From positions 310,001 through 374,000 of the forward strand of contig NZ_SNUA01000003.1 of NCBI RefSeq assembly GCF_004360225.1: DNA of 64,000 bases. The letters are read 5' to 3'. The notes under the pieces were generated by a model. That model saw only the letters and a list, made by a program, of their open reading frames with translations. It was not told the origin of the DNA and searched no databases. This DNA comes from Alcanivorax sp. 24 (GTDB lineage Bacteria > Pseudomonadota > Gammaproteobacteria > Pseudomonadales > Alcanivoracaceae). Below, in pieces: positions 46,644 to 55,763 of the stretch; position 1 is the stretch's first letter, and the number at the start of each line of letters is the position of its first letter. Made by a program: the position numbers and the translations under genes.

Positions 46644-47222
46644 TCAGGCCGACAGCGCGCGCCAGGTCACGGCCACCAGTTCATCCAGGTGCGAGGTTGG
46701 GGCGGCAGCGCTGTCCGACGCCAACCAGGCCCGACACAACAACTGGGCCGGTCCCAGCAAGGTGGCCACCACCACCTCCGGTGACACCGGTTTGAGAGTG
46801 CCTTCCGCAACGTGCCGCCGTACCCAGGCGGACACCGTCGACATCAGCGCGGTATTGGCCTGATCCACCTGACGGGCCAGATCCCCGCCCCATCCGGTAT
46901 AGCCACGTTCGGACAGGAACCGGGCCCGATCCCGGTTTCGTTCGGTCCATTCCAGGTGGTAACGCAGTACCGCCGCCACGCTCTCTCGAGCTCCGCCACT
47001 TTGCTTCAGTTGTTCCGCCAAGCCGTTCTGATAGTCCTGGATCCCCTCCAGGTAGACCGCCTCGCACAGGCTCTGTTTGTTGGCGAAGAAGTGAAACAGG
47101 CTGCCATTACTCACTTCCGCGCGCTCACGAATCGCCTGCAAGGTGGCACTGGCCACACCTTTTTCCACGAAAGTGGCCAGCGCGGCGGCAACAATCTTGT
47201 CACGTGTGTCCGAACTCGGCAT
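46644..47222 (-). CDS. TetR-family repressor
   Basis: 192 residues from ATG 47222, with GAGGG at 6 nt. The helix-turn-helix reads DKIVAAALATFVEKGVASATLQAIRERAEVSNGSLFHFFANKQSL. The C-terminal domain has the arrangement seen in PsrA- or AcrR-like regulators, ligand unknown. Divergent from a hotdog thioesterase gene, with a 26-bp palindrome between them. Confidence 0.9.
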   Translation of the reverse strand: MPSSDTRDKIVAAALATFVEKGVASATLQAIRERAEVSNGSLFHFFANKQSLCEAVYLEGIQDYQNGLAEQLKQSGGARESVAAVLRYHLEWTERNRDRARFLSERGYTGWGGDLARQVDQANTALMSTVSAWVRRHVAEGTLKPVSPEVVVATLLGPAQLLCRAWLASDSAAAPTSHLDELVAVTWRALSA

Positions 47223-47323
47223 TCCCAACCCTCGGCAGTGGGAAATGGAAGTAGAAGGTGCAGAGAGGCAAGCACCCTAATGCGATTCACGATAACGCAC
47301 AACCTGAGTGGATTGACGCCATT

Positions 47324-47349
47324 AGAGTATAACTCTAGAGTAATACTCT
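47324..47349. promoter_or_regulatory. Probable TetR operator at the thioesterase promoter
   Basis: 26-bp palindrome AGAGTATAACTCT-AGAGTAATACTCT with 24 of 26 symmetric positions. TTGACG (47313-47318) lies immediately before it, and a TAGAGT -10 candidate falls inside it at 17 nt. A repressor bound here would occlude the thioesterase promoter. Confidence 0.72.
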
Positions 47350-47400
47350 GTTTCTGGTGCCGCTATTCCGGCGGTACCCCGAACCAGGGAGTTTCTCTCC

Positions 47401-47820
47401 ATGCACGCGTCTTTGCAGCAAGCCCGGCAGGTCCTGGCCGAGCAAGCCTTCAGCACCCTGTTGGGAACGGAGTTACTGGAATACCAGCGCGAGAAAGCGG
47501 TTCTGCGCCTGCGGGTCAAGGACGATCTGCGTCAACAATATGGCTTCGTCCACGGCGGCGTCCTGAGCTATCTGGCCGATAACGCGCTGGCATTCGCCGG
47601 CGGCACGGTCCTGGAACCCTTGGTGTTTTCCTCGGAATTCAAGATCAACTACCTGCGCCCCGCCGGCGGCGACACCCTGCTGGCGGAGGCCTCGGTGATT
47701 CACGCCGGCCGTAATCAGGCCGTGGTCCGTTGCGACATCTACGATTGCCGCGGGGAGCAGCGCAAGCTGTGCGTGGCAGCCCAGGGCACCATCGTGCGCA
47801 GTCCACCGCCCGCCGGTTGA
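47401..47820 (+). CDS. Hotdog-fold thioesterase (PaaI-like)
   Basis: 139 residues. PaaI/4HBT pattern: QQYGFVHGGVLSYLADNALAFAGG, where the HGG and following acidic residue form the catalytic helix start, then INYLRPAGGDTLLAEASVIHAGRNQAVVRCDIYD. Such enzymes hydrolyse acyl-CoA thioesters, often aromatic or medium-chain; the substrate here is unknown. GGAG-type ribosome site upstream. Regulation by the divergent TetR is likely. Confidence 0.88.
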   Translation: MHASLQQARQVLAEQAFSTLLGTELLEYQREKAVLRLRVKDDLRQQYGFVHGGVLSYLADNALAFAGGTVLEPLVFSSEFKINYLRPAGGDTLLAEASVIHAGRNQAVVRCDIYDCRGEQRKLCVAAQGTIVRSPPPAG

Positions 47821-47847
47821 GGCCGGAGTCGAGCTCTGGGCAGACAG

Positions 47848-48780
47848 CTAACGCCAGGGAGAATCGCCGCTTTTGACCAACAGTTGCCAGACCCGCGCCG
47901 CCGCGTCGGACAATGGATGTGAGCGCAGCCGGCAGGCACTGACATCCACCCGTACACCGGTGTCCAGAGGCAGGGTCACCAGATGCCCCGAGGCGATATC
48001 CGCCTCGATCAGCAAATCCGGCGCCACCGTCACCGCCTGGCCGGCCCGGCACAATGCCAGACAGGAACTGATCGCCGCCATCTGATATTCAGCGCCCTTA
48101 CGTTGTTCCAACAAGGTCTGGAACCAGGGCGCCAACCGCTGACGATAGTCCACCGGCACCCTGGGCAATGCCCAGGGCATGCGGGCCATGAACGCCTGTG
48201 CCGCGACCGGATCCTCGGTGACCGGCGCTTTCTGCTCGCGAACCCAGGCCGCCGGCGCCACCGCCCTCAACGGCAAATGACGTAACGGCTGAACCACGGT
48301 GTCGGCCTGATCCGCCAGGGTCTCCAGTTGCGGGCGATCATAGACCAGGAAGTCGTACCGGTAGGCATAAAGGCCTTCCTGCAAGGCATCAAACTGATCC
48401 GCATGCAGGTCCAGCCGAATACTACTGCCCTCACGACGTAACGGTCCCGCCAGACTCTGCCCCAGAATGTCCGGCGCGAAGGGCCCGCAACCGATCCGCA
48501 CCACGCCACTGCGTCCTTCGTGGAAACGGGTCACCAGCAGATCCAGGCCGGCCACTTCGTCGAGCACCCTGCCCGCCTGCTTGTACAACGTCCGGGCCAG
48601 GTCGGTGGGGCGCAGGGAGCGGGTGTGTCGTTGGAACAGAGCACCGCCGAGACGCGCTTCCAGCTTACCGAGACTGTGGCTCAGGGCCGGTTGTGACATC
48701 CCCAGGGCACGCGCCGCCGCCGACAGGCTGTCGTGCTCGTACACCGCCCGGAATTGAACCAGCTGCTGCAGGGGCCACAT
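47848..48780 (-). CDS. LysR-family regulator
   Basis: 310 residues from ATG 48780, preceded by AAGGAG at 8-9 nt; the ATG at 48801 lacks such a site. N-terminal helix-turn-helix: LVQFRAVYEHDSLSAAARALGMSQPALSHSLGKLEARLGGALFQRHTRSLRPTDLA. The C-terminal periplasmic-binding-like domain follows. It is divergent from the sulfatase gene with a 128-nt gap, the usual LysR-target arrangement, so it probably activates the sulfatase. Confidence 0.9.
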   Translation of the reverse strand: MWPLQQLVQFRAVYEHDSLSAAARALGMSQPALSHSLGKLEARLGGALFQRHTRSLRPTDLARTLYKQAGRVLDEVAGLDLLVTRFHEGRSGVVRIGCGPFAPDILGQSLAGPLRREGSSIRLDLHADQFDALQEGLYAYRYDFLVYDRPQLETLADQADTVVQPLRHLPLRAVAPAAWVREQKAPVTEDPVAAQAFMARMPWALPRVPVDYRQRLAPWFQTLLEQRKGAEYQMAAISSCLALCRAGQAVTVAPDLLIEADIASGHLVTLPLDTGVRVDVSACRLRSHPLSDAAARVWQLLVKSGDSPWR

Positions 48781-48908
48781 CGGCGCTCTCCTTGTTGTCA
48801 TCCGGCCATCTTGGAACATTCATAAATAACAAGAATGGATTTATTCACCCTGTTTATCAATGATCCCGGCATACTCCGGTCATCCAATAACCAATAACAG
48901 GGCACATC

Positions 48909-50615
48909 ATGACCGGACCGGATCGGCGCACCGTTCTCAAACACCTGGCCTTGGGGGCCGCCGCGCTGGGAGTCAGCCGCCCCGCCGGCGCCCGCGCTCC
49001 CTCGCCGACCGGCGGTGACCGGCCGCTTAATGTACTGCTGCTGGTATCGGACCAGGAACGCTCCTGGATGGATCTGCCGGCGGAGCTGGATCTGCCGGCG
49101 CATCGGACCCTGCTCGCCGAGGGCGTGGGCTTCAACCAATATCACGTGAACACCTCGCCGTGTTCTCCGTCACGTTCGGTGATGTACACCGGGCAGCACA
49201 CCATGCGCACCAGCATGACCGCCAACCTGCATGCGCCGCCGTTCCCCACGCTGAATCCGGACCTGCCCACGGTTGGCCACTTCTTTCAGGAAATGGGCTA
49301 TCACACCGCCTACAAAGGCAAGTGGCATTTATCCGACATCGAGGACGGCCCGGGTTTGCTCTATGGCAGCTACCCCAGCCGCGACAAGGCCCTGGAGGAA
49401 CATGGCTTTCATGACTACAACCTAACCGGCGATGTGCACGGCTCGGTATGGCAGGGTTATCTGGCCGACCGCATGGTGGCCGGCGAGGCCAGCCACTGGC
49501 TGGCCCGGCGCAGCCACCAGTTGGACAAGCCATGGATGCTGGCGGTGAACTTCGTCAATCCCCACGACATCATGTTCTTCTCCAGCGGCGCGCGACAGGA
49601 ACAATCACGAGTCAATCCGGACTTCATGGCACCGCTGCGGCCGCCGCCCAACGACCCTGTGTACGAGGCGGACTGGCGCCATATTCCGCTGCCGCGTTCC
49701 TTCCATCACGCCAACCTGATGGACAAGCCCTGGTGCCACCGCTCCTACGCCCAGGTCCTCGACGCCATTTATGGCCGCATCGATAAACAGGACGAGGCCG
49801 CCTGGCGCGCCAACCAAAGCTACTACTTCAACTGCATCCGTGATGTGTCCCGCCAGGTGGAACACGTACTGCGGGCCCTTAAGGTCAGTGGCCAATGGGA
49901 CAACACCATCATCGTCTATACCGCTGACCACGGCGAAATGGCCGGCGCCCAGGGACTGCGCCAAAAGGGCCCGTTGATCTACAAGGAGAACAGCCGCGTT
50001 CCCCTGATCATCCGTCATCCGGATGTGCGGGGTGGACGCCGGGTGGACAATCTCGGCAGCACCGTGGATCTGCTGCCCACCCTGGTGGGGCTCGCCAGCG
50101 CGGGCAAACACAAGAGCGATACGCCGGGAGTGGACCTGAGCCCGGCGCTCAACGGCAAAACCACCGAACGAGACGATCGGGGCGTGCTGTTCGCCTATGG
50201 CGTGCTGCTTTATACCGATCCGGAAGCCACCCGGCGGCTGGCCAAAGAAGGGGATGAGATCACCCCCATGGCCATGCTCGCCGACTTTTTCAAGCAACTG
50301 CGCCTGGGCCCCGAATTGGGTAATCGGGGCCTTCATAGGGGGGTGCACGACGGCCGCTATAAGTTCGCGCGCTATTTCAGTCCCGACAGCCATCACACGC
50401 CGACGGACTGGGAAACGCTGCGAGCGCATAACGATCTGGAGTTGTATGACACTCATACCGATCCGGATGAGCTCAACAATCTCGCGGCCGACCCGGAGAA
50501 GGTAAAGCCTCTGCTGATGGCCATGAACGAAAAAACCAACCAATTGGTGGCCGCCGAAATTGGCAAGGACGAAGGCCAGGAATTCCCCGGCCCGACCTTT
50601 CTTTACCGACTTTGA
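48909..50615 (+). CDS. Exported Cys-type sulfatase
   Basis: 568 residues. The N-terminus DRRTVLKHLALGAAALGVSRPAGARA resembles a twin-arginine signal. The CxPxR sulfatase signature is SPCSPSRSVMYTG, with C85 as the residue converted to formylglycine. Other active-site pieces: VSDQER near the N-terminus (metal Asp), GKWHLSD (Lys, His), VNPHD, and YTADHGEMAGAQG (metal Asp, His). A late HDGRYKFARYF and ELYDTHTDPDELNNLAADP match the C-terminal sulfatase subdomain. The sulfate ester substrate is unknown. Cys-type enzymes need a maturase, not seen in this window. Tandem terminators follow. Confidence 0.88.
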   Translation: MTGPDRRTVLKHLALGAAALGVSRPAGARAPSPTGGDRPLNVLLLVSDQERSWMDLPAELDLPAHRTLLAEGVGFNQYHVNTSPCSPSRSVMYTGQHTMRTSMTANLHAPPFPTLNPDLPTVGHFFQEMGYHTAYKGKWHLSDIEDGPGLLYGSYPSRDKALEEHGFHDYNLTGDVHGSVWQGYLADRMVAGEASHWLARRSHQLDKPWMLAVNFVNPHDIMFFSSGARQEQSRVNPDFMAPLRPPPNDPVYEADWRHIPLPRSFHHANLMDKPWCHRSYAQVLDAIYGRIDKQDEAAWRANQSYYFNCIRDVSRQVEHVLRALKVSGQWDNTIIVYTADHGEMAGAQGLRQKGPLIYKENSRVPLIIRHPDVRGGRRVDNLGSTVDLLPTLVGLASAGKHKSDTPGVDLSPALNGKTTERDDRGVLFAYGVLLYTDPEATRRLAKEGDEITPMAMLADFFKQLRLGPELGNRGLHRGVHDGRYKFARYFSPDSHHTPTDWETLRAHNDLELYDTHTDPDELNNLAADPEKVKPLLMAMNEKTNQLVAAEIGKDEGQEFPGPTFLYRL

Positions 50616-50625
50616 CGGAGAACAA

Positions 50626-50652
50626 CACCGCGGCTCCCCCGCGGTGCTTTTT
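50626..50652 (+). terminator. First terminator after the sulfatase
   Basis: CACCGCGG / CCGCGGTG stem with CTTTTT, 10 nt after the stop codon. Confidence 0.85.
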
Positions 50653-50656
50653 ATGG

Positions 50657-50692
50657 CGGTCCCATGTGAAACGGCATGGGACCGTTTTTTTT
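50657..50692 (+). terminator. Second terminator after the sulfatase
   Basis: CGGTCCCATG / CATGGGACCG stem followed by eight Ts. Tandem with the preceding hairpin. Confidence 0.88.
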
Positions 50693-50724
50693 ATTCGCCG
50701 TGATATCAGAGCAAAATGGGATTG

Positions 50725-51062
50725 CCCTCCATCAGAGACGCGGATCTGTACGGGGGGCTTCCGGGAACGCCGTGAATACATCCTTGTAGGCTCCCGGTTT
50801 GACGTCCCTGTCAAACCGGGTCCCGGAAGCCCCCCGTACAGATCCGCTTCGAGTGAATCCCAACATCTGGGGTCCCAAGCACGACGAACCTTGCGGAATG
50901 AGGAGATCGCTCCATCTCTTCCATCGTCGCCGCTGAGAGGCTTGTTAAGAACACCAATGCTTGCCCGTCACCTCGAAGCTGGGCTGCGTTATACCTTTGC
51001 GGGACCCTGCTTCACGACGTTCCCGCAAAGGTATAACGCAGCCCAGCGTCCCTGATGGAGGG
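50725..51062. repeat. Clover-shaped composite of perfect inverted repeats
   Basis: Outer arms 50725-50740 and 51047-51062 (CCCTCCATCAG...) pair with one mismatch. Inside are hairpin A with perfect 26-bp arms (50741-50766 and 50821-50846), which encloses a second perfect hairpin (50793-50803 / 50810-50820), and hairpin B with perfect 27-bp arms (50978-51004 / 51021-51047). The 131 bp between A and B show no gene. It lies in the gap between the sulfatase and the convergent lipoprotein hydrolase. The origin is unknown to me. Confidence 0.8.
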
Positions 51063-51107
51063 AAGTTTTCGCGCCGCGACCATCACCTTTAAAATCGCTC
51101 CCGGCTT

Positions 51108-52610
51108 TTAACCGGCTCGTTCCTGCTCCCGTCCCCAATAGAAGTCCTCCCGCCAATAACGGAACTTGCCGAAATCGCCGTGATTCCGCGGCACGCTGTC
51201 GTCGTTGGCGGGAAACACTTTCAGGTAGGCGTTGCCGGCATCACGGTAAAACGGCAGCAGGTGACGGGCATTGGTCCAACGGCCGGAACGGCGGTCCAGC
51301 ATATGATCCGGTTGCGTCAGCATGTCATCCAGCCATACCAGCAAACTGCCGTTAGGAATCAGGAAGTAGCCGCGCACTTCCCTTTCTTCGCTGGTGGGAT
51401 GCAAGACCAGATTATAGAACGCCACGTCCGGATCATCGGCGTGCGCCTTCAACCAGGGATAGGTTTTGTCGATCCAGTTGCGGCTGCTGTCGGCGGCCCC
51501 CATATGGATGATGGTTTTATACGGCAGTTGCGGGTACAGAGACACCAGCTCGTTGGCGACGATGGCGCCCATGCTGTGCCCCACCAATGTGATTTCCATG
51601 GTCATACCCGCCGGTAAACGCCGGTTCAGCTCATCAAGACGCCGTGCCAGCACCGCCACCACGCCATTGCCTTCCACCGCGCAATCCTCACCACAATAAT
51701 CCTCGTTGTAGCCGAGCACATCCGCTTCCATGGTGGTGAGATGTTTGGTGCGGCGCAGCATCATACTCCAGGCCGGTGTCCCCAGACCCTGCACCGCCGG
51801 CGTGGTTACCAGACGGACCACGCCCGGCACCACCTGCCCGGTGCGATACAGCGTCTGGTCCAGGAAGGAATAGGGCTCGCTCTCCGGCCAGTACAGGGCC
51901 TCATCGTCCTGATAATCAGGCCGGTCCCGATCCATGCCGCGCTGCCTGGCGTCGGCGGCGGCGATGCTGTTGGCGGTCACGTCCCAACCGGTTTCCGGAA
52001 ATTTCACCAGACCGCTCAAGGTGTCGCTCAGGGTATAAACCGTGCCTCGCACCGGGGCCATCGGACCACGGGCAACGCCACCGTTACGCACCGAGGTGAA
52101 GCGGTCCCAGAACGAGACAAAGGCACCGGAGCGCCAACTGACATAGAGTGGATAGAAACCGTCACACTCCATCTCCGCCAGATAACGGTCCAGGCGTTCG
52201 TCGTTATAACTGGGGTGATTAAGGCCGCCATGGAAGAACAACAACACCTTTAGAGTGTCACCGTCCCGCCCTTTTTCCTGCCGGGCTCGCTCCAGCATTT
52301 TTGCTTCAATGTCATCAAGCAGTGCTTGATAGCGGGCGTACAGATTACGGTTCCCCGCCCCGTCCACGACAGCGCCGCGACGCTCGGCCTGGAACCGGTC
52401 CATGGATTTGAAGTTGGCCTGCTGATGTGAATACGGATCATAGGCTCCGTTGAGGTCGCTGCCGATATGGTGCAACCGTTTGGGGTCGTTCTGATCATAT
52501 TGGGGTTTGGGAAAAAGCCGGGCACAGCCGGAGACCATCATCAGGCTGGCGGCAAACAGCAACACACCTGACAAACGGGCCCGGCCCGTCACACTGGGGG
52601 TGGCTGGCAT
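51108..52610 (-). CDS. Lipoprotein with alpha/beta-hydrolase domain
   Basis: 500 residues from ATG 52610 (AAGGA upstream). The lipoprotein signal ends at LMMVSGC. A hydrolase-like fold is indicated by LLFFHGGLNHPSYNDERLDRYL and the nucleophile elbow LVGHSMGAIVANEL, followed by KTIIHMGAADSSRNWIDKTYPWL. Residues such as YPLYVSWRSGAFVSFWDRF give it the look of esterase/lipase-like proteins of unknown substrate. Probably attached to the outer membrane facing the periplasm. The codons at the 3' end run into a fragment of the three-hairpin repeat (near 51091). Confidence 0.82.
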   Translation of the reverse strand: MPATPSVTGRARLSGVLLFAASLMMVSGCARLFPKPQYDQNDPKRLHHIGSDLNGAYDPYSHQQANFKSMDRFQAERRGAVVDGAGNRNLYARYQALLDDIEAKMLERARQEKGRDGDTLKVLLFFHGGLNHPSYNDERLDRYLAEMECDGFYPLYVSWRSGAFVSFWDRFTSVRNGGVARGPMAPVRGTVYTLSDTLSGLVKFPETGWDVTANSIAAADARQRGMDRDRPDYQDDEALYWPESEPYSFLDQTLYRTGQVVPGVVRLVTTPAVQGLGTPAWSMMLRRTKHLTTMEADVLGYNEDYCGEDCAVEGNGVVAVLARRLDELNRRLPAGMTMEITLVGHSMGAIVANELVSLYPQLPYKTIIHMGAADSSRNWIDKTYPWLKAHADDPDVAFYNLVLHPTSEEREVRGYFLIPNGSLLVWLDDMLTQPDHMLDRRSGRWTNARHLLPFYRDAGNAYLKVFPANDDSVPRNHGDFGKFRYWREDFYWGREQERAG

Positions 52611-52696
52611 ATTGAAATCCTTATGTGTTGTTATTTGGTTTTGGTCATTCCCGCCCTGAATAGAGCACGGATAAAAATGTGACGTCAATCACAAAA

Positions 52697-53692
52697 TCAG
52701 CGTTCCCCGTGGCCCAGCAACGCGGTCGCCTCACGGCCGGCCAGTGCCAGAAGACAGCCGCCACCGACCAGTAGATACAGATAAAAGGTCATGAACCGCC
52801 ACACCAGCAACACCGTGGCGGTGGTCATGGTTCCCAGCCAGGGGGCCAGCAAAGCGGCACCGGCCACCTCCGCTCCGCCGGCGCCACCGGGTAGCAGAGT
52901 CAGGTAACCCGCCCCCATCGCCATCATCTGCACAAAAAAACCGTATACCCAGTCCACATGCTTACCCAATGCCAGCACAGTGAGATAGATCACCGAATAC
53001 CGCAGCAGCCAGTGCGTCAGGCACAGGCCGAACAGCGCCATCAAACGGCGGCGCGGCACTCGCAGGGTTTCCGCCATGCTCTGGCGAAAGCGCAGCAACG
53101 CGCGGGCCAGGGCACGCCGCCGCCGCAACGGCACCTGCCAGCGTTCCAGCCAGGGGTCGGTGAAGCGCAGGATATCACTGAACCGGTTCGCCACCGCCCA
53201 ACACAGCAGCAGTGCCAGACCCAGCAATACCATCGGCAATGCCAGTTGCCACCAGCCCTCAAGATCCAGATAACGGCTCAGCCCGTACAGAGCCACCGTC
53301 GGCAGCAGTACCAGAAACACCACCAGGTCAGTGATCTGATCCACCGCGAACACCGCCGTGGCGGTGGCCGGTGTCACCTGATAACGACGCAATAGCGCCA
53401 CCAGCGTAAAGGGCGCGCCACTGCCGCCGGGGGTGGCATTGAGCGCGCATTCAGTGGCCATCACCGTGGCGAGAGCACCGCCGTGGCCCAGGCCCTCGGC
53501 GCGATCCGCCAGCATAATGCGCAATCGCCAGGCATTGAGGTTCCAGCACAGGAAGATCATCGCCACCATCAGCAGCAACCAGGCCGCCGGAATATGCGTC
53601 AACCCATGAAAGGCACCCGCGCCCCCCAGCACCAGCGGCACCAGCGCCCCCAATCCCAGGGCCAGGAGCAACAGCCACCAGCGGCGCCTCAC
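52697..53692 (-). CDS. Flippase-like integral membrane protein (UPF0104/LPG synthase TM family)
   Basis: 331 residues with about eight predicted spans. Family features are LNAWRLRIMLAD after span 2, ATECALNATPGGSGAPFTLVALLRRY, AVDQITDLVVFLVLL, and PGGAGGAEVAGAALLAPWLG near the C-terminus. GTG start at 53692 overlaps the deacetylase-like gene by 4 nt. The family resembles the flippase part of MprF, so lipid or lipid-linked glycan translocation is the natural inference given the two upstream genes. Confidence 0.82.
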   Translation of the reverse strand: MRRRWWLLLLALGLGALVPLVLGGAGAFHGLTHIPAAWLLLMVAMIFLCWNLNAWRLRIMLADRAEGLGHGGALATVMATECALNATPGGSGAPFTLVALLRRYQVTPATATAVFAVDQITDLVVFLVLLPTVALYGLSRYLDLEGWWQLALPMVLLGLALLLCWAVANRFSDILRFTDPWLERWQVPLRRRRALARALLRFRQSMAETLRVPRRRLMALFGLCLTHWLLRYSVIYLTVLALGKHVDWVYGFFVQMMAMGAGYLTLLPGGAGGAEVAGAALLAPWLGTMTTATVLLVWRFMTFYLYLLVGGGCLLALAGREATALLGHGER

Positions 53693-54462
53693 GGGGCCTC
53701 CCCGGTCAGTTCGTCAATCCATTGGGATTTGGTCAACGCCCGGCGACATCCGGCCAGCCGCTCAATGGCGGCGATCCAGGCGCGCCGTGAACGTGAATGG
53801 CGCATGTCCACTGGGTGCACCGCCAAGCGCAATACCGGTGAAGCATGGTGCATCCACTCGCGCATCCGATTGACGCCCTGGAACAGCCCGCGCCGCCATG
53901 GTGATCGGGCTGACCACACCAGCGTTGGCGTCGGCAGAAACAGGTCGCTGGCGGGATAATGGAAACCGTCCCGATCCGTCCAATAAGCGAATCCGGCTTC
54001 GGCGATGGCGGCGCGTGAACCAGCGCTGGTCATCCAACCCGGAGGCACGAAGCCACGGGACCACCAACCGAGCTGATGAAACATCGCCAACCCCCGCTGT
54101 ATTCGCACCGCCGCCGCTCGCCGGTCCAGGGCCGCGAACTCACCTTCATGCGTCAACAAACGCCGGCGCACCCAGTCCCCCGGCGTCGCCGGAGGGGGAC
54201 TGTCGTCATGGTGGTAGTAGCCATGCAGTACCAGTTCGTCACCACGCCGGCGGCGCTGTTCCAGTGCCTGACAAAACCGCTTGTCCTCGATAAAGCCCCC
54301 GCCGCCATGGAAGTCCGGCACCACCAGCAAAGTCAGCGGAATCCGCGGGTGGCGCTCAAGGGCGCGCAGCAACGGCTGATAATCCGGCCAGGTGGCCGGA
54401 CACACATCGTGCAGCGATAGCAGAAAGGCGCTGTCCGGCTGGTGGTCAGGTTTGTGGGCCAT
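53689..54462 (-). CDS. Polysaccharide-deacetylase-like protein (DUF2334)
   Basis: 257 residues from ATG 54462. DUF2334/NodB-like pattern: LLSLHDVCPATWPDYQPLLRAL (metal Asp in HDV), LTLLVVPDFHGGG, ELVLHGYYHHDD (metal His pair), FVPPGWMTS, and a late LRLAVHPVDMRHSR. Likely a cytoplasmic or membrane-associated carbohydrate deacetylase; the substrate is unknown. It overlaps the glycosyltransferase gene by 17 nt and the flippase-like gene by 4 nt, which ties the three together. Confidence 0.82.
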   Translation of the reverse strand: MAHKPDHQPDSAFLLSLHDVCPATWPDYQPLLRALERHPRIPLTLLVVPDFHGGGGFIEDKRFCQALEQRRRRGDELVLHGYYHHDDSPPPATPGDWVRRRLLTHEGEFAALDRRAAAVRIQRGLAMFHQLGWWSRGFVPPGWMTSAGSRAAIAEAGFAYWTDRDGFHYPASDLFLPTPTLVWSARSPWRRGLFQGVNRMREWMHHASPVLRLAVHPVDMRHSRSRRAWIAAIERLAGCRRALTKSQWIDELTGEAP

Positions 54463-55576
54463 GGTGCTCCGATATCCGTGTTTCAGGACGGGCGCCAACC
54501 AGTCGCTGGTAATGGCGCACCAGACTGTCCACCACCTTGTCCCAACCGTGCTCCACCTCCACGTGGCGTCGCGCTCGCTCACCCATGGCTACCGGGTCAA
54601 GTTCCCCGAACAGGGCCCGCACCGCCGCCGCCATGGCCTCCCCGTCATGGGGCGGCACTCTTATTCCACACTCCTCCGGCACCACTTCCGGCAAGGCACC
54701 GCCATCGGCACAGATCACCGGGATTCCGGAGGCCATGGCCTCGAGCGCGACCAGCCCGAAGGTTTCCTGATCCCCGGCGTGCAGCAGCACATCCGACGAC
54801 GCCAGCCAGGCCGCCACTTCCGTCGCCGGCAGAAACCCCTCGAATACCGTGGTGTTACCCGGTGCCTCCGGCTGCGCTCCGGTACCGATCAGCAACAGGT
54901 GATAACCGGAGCCCAGCTTCCGCATGGCATCGAACAACACTGGCAGATGCTTCTCCTGGGAGCCGCGACCGGCGAACACCAATAAACGCTCGTGTTCGCC
55001 GAGCCCCAGACGCGCCCGAGCCAACGGGTCGGCCCGGTTGGGATGAAAAACGTGAGCGTCCACGCCCAACGGCTGGATTTCCACATTGTGCAGACCACAG
55101 TCCCACAGCCGTTCGGCCATCACCCGGGACGGGCTGAGCACCAGATCGAAGCCGTCGTAAAGCTTTCTGACGTAGGCACGGGAGGCCCCGTCCAGTATCG
55201 GACTGATGCGGTTGTGCAGAAGCGTGATCAAATCGGAGTGGTAAAAGGCCACCGCCGGCACGTCCAGCAAGCGCGCTGCCTGGCGGGCCGACCAGGCCGG
55301 TGTGTAGGGGTCGCCGGCCTCGATCAGGTCCGGTTGCAGGCCGGCGATAATATGACTCCACAGCCCGACCCGGGTGGGAAAGCGGAAACCCGGCGCCATT
55401 GGCAGGTTGAGCGCCGGCAGTTGAATCAAATCACCCTGCAGCACTGTCTCCGCCCCCGGGTACACCACCTTGTGTTCGATGTCCCTGGCCAACAGTCCCT
55501 TGCGCTTGCTGTCCACATAGGTGTGTACCCCGCCGCTGGACTGCGCGTAAAACAACGTGGTATCGACGACTCTCAA
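54446..55576 (-). CDS. Glycosyltransferase, GT4-like (GT-B fold)
   Basis: 376 residues. TTG start at 55576 with AAGGAG at 6-nt spacing; upstream frame to 55690 is not used. GT-B features: SSGGVHTYVDSKRKGL (acceptor-side N-terminus), LIEAGDPYTPAWSARQAARLL, FYHSDLITL, VEIQPLGVDAHVFHP, VFAGRGSQEKHLPVLFDAM, and the EX7E donor motif QETFGLVALEAMASGIPVICADGGALPEVV. Resembles mannosyl- or glucosyltransferases of the PimB/DgdA kind. First gene of the trio. Confidence 0.88.
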   Translation of the reverse strand: MRVVDTTLFYAQSSGGVHTYVDSKRKGLLARDIEHKVVYPGAETVLQGDLIQLPALNLPMAPGFRFPTRVGLWSHIIAGLQPDLIEAGDPYTPAWSARQAARLLDVPAVAFYHSDLITLLHNRISPILDGASRAYVRKLYDGFDLVLSPSRVMAERLWDCGLHNVEIQPLGVDAHVFHPNRADPLARARLGLGEHERLLVFAGRGSQEKHLPVLFDAMRKLGSGYHLLLIGTGAQPEAPGNTTVFEGFLPATEVAAWLASSDVLLHAGDQETFGLVALEAMASGIPVICADGGALPEVVPEECGIRVPPHDGEAMAAAVRALFGELDPVAMGERARRHVEVEHGWDKVVDSLVRHYQRLVGARPETRISEHHGPQT

Positions 55577-55763
55577 GCGTGACTCCTTTCTCTCGCCTGT
55601 AATGAGCGCCCCGGGACCGGACCGGTTTGTGACCCGGTAATGACCCGGGGGTTTCAATATTGTGATAGGGCTAACGGCGCGGCCGTTCAATAGAAAAGGA
55701 GAAAAAATTTCACAGGCCCGCGAATTCCCTGGGGTCGCGGTGGTAAAGGGTTGTAAAACGGGG

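Noticed and set aside
50612-51055. 147-residue frame through the clover-like repeat
   Set aside because: It reads straight through terminators and perfect inverted repeats and has no ribosome site or domain.
51108-52610. Type VI or lipase-effector assignment for the lipoprotein hydrolase
   Set aside because: Only a generic alpha/beta-hydrolase elbow is visible, and no secretion-system or immunity gene is adjacent.
54446-55690. Glycosyltransferase start at 55690
   Set aside because: The extra 38 residues lack family similarity, while TTG 55576 has AAGGAG at 6-nt spacing and begins the GT-B fold.
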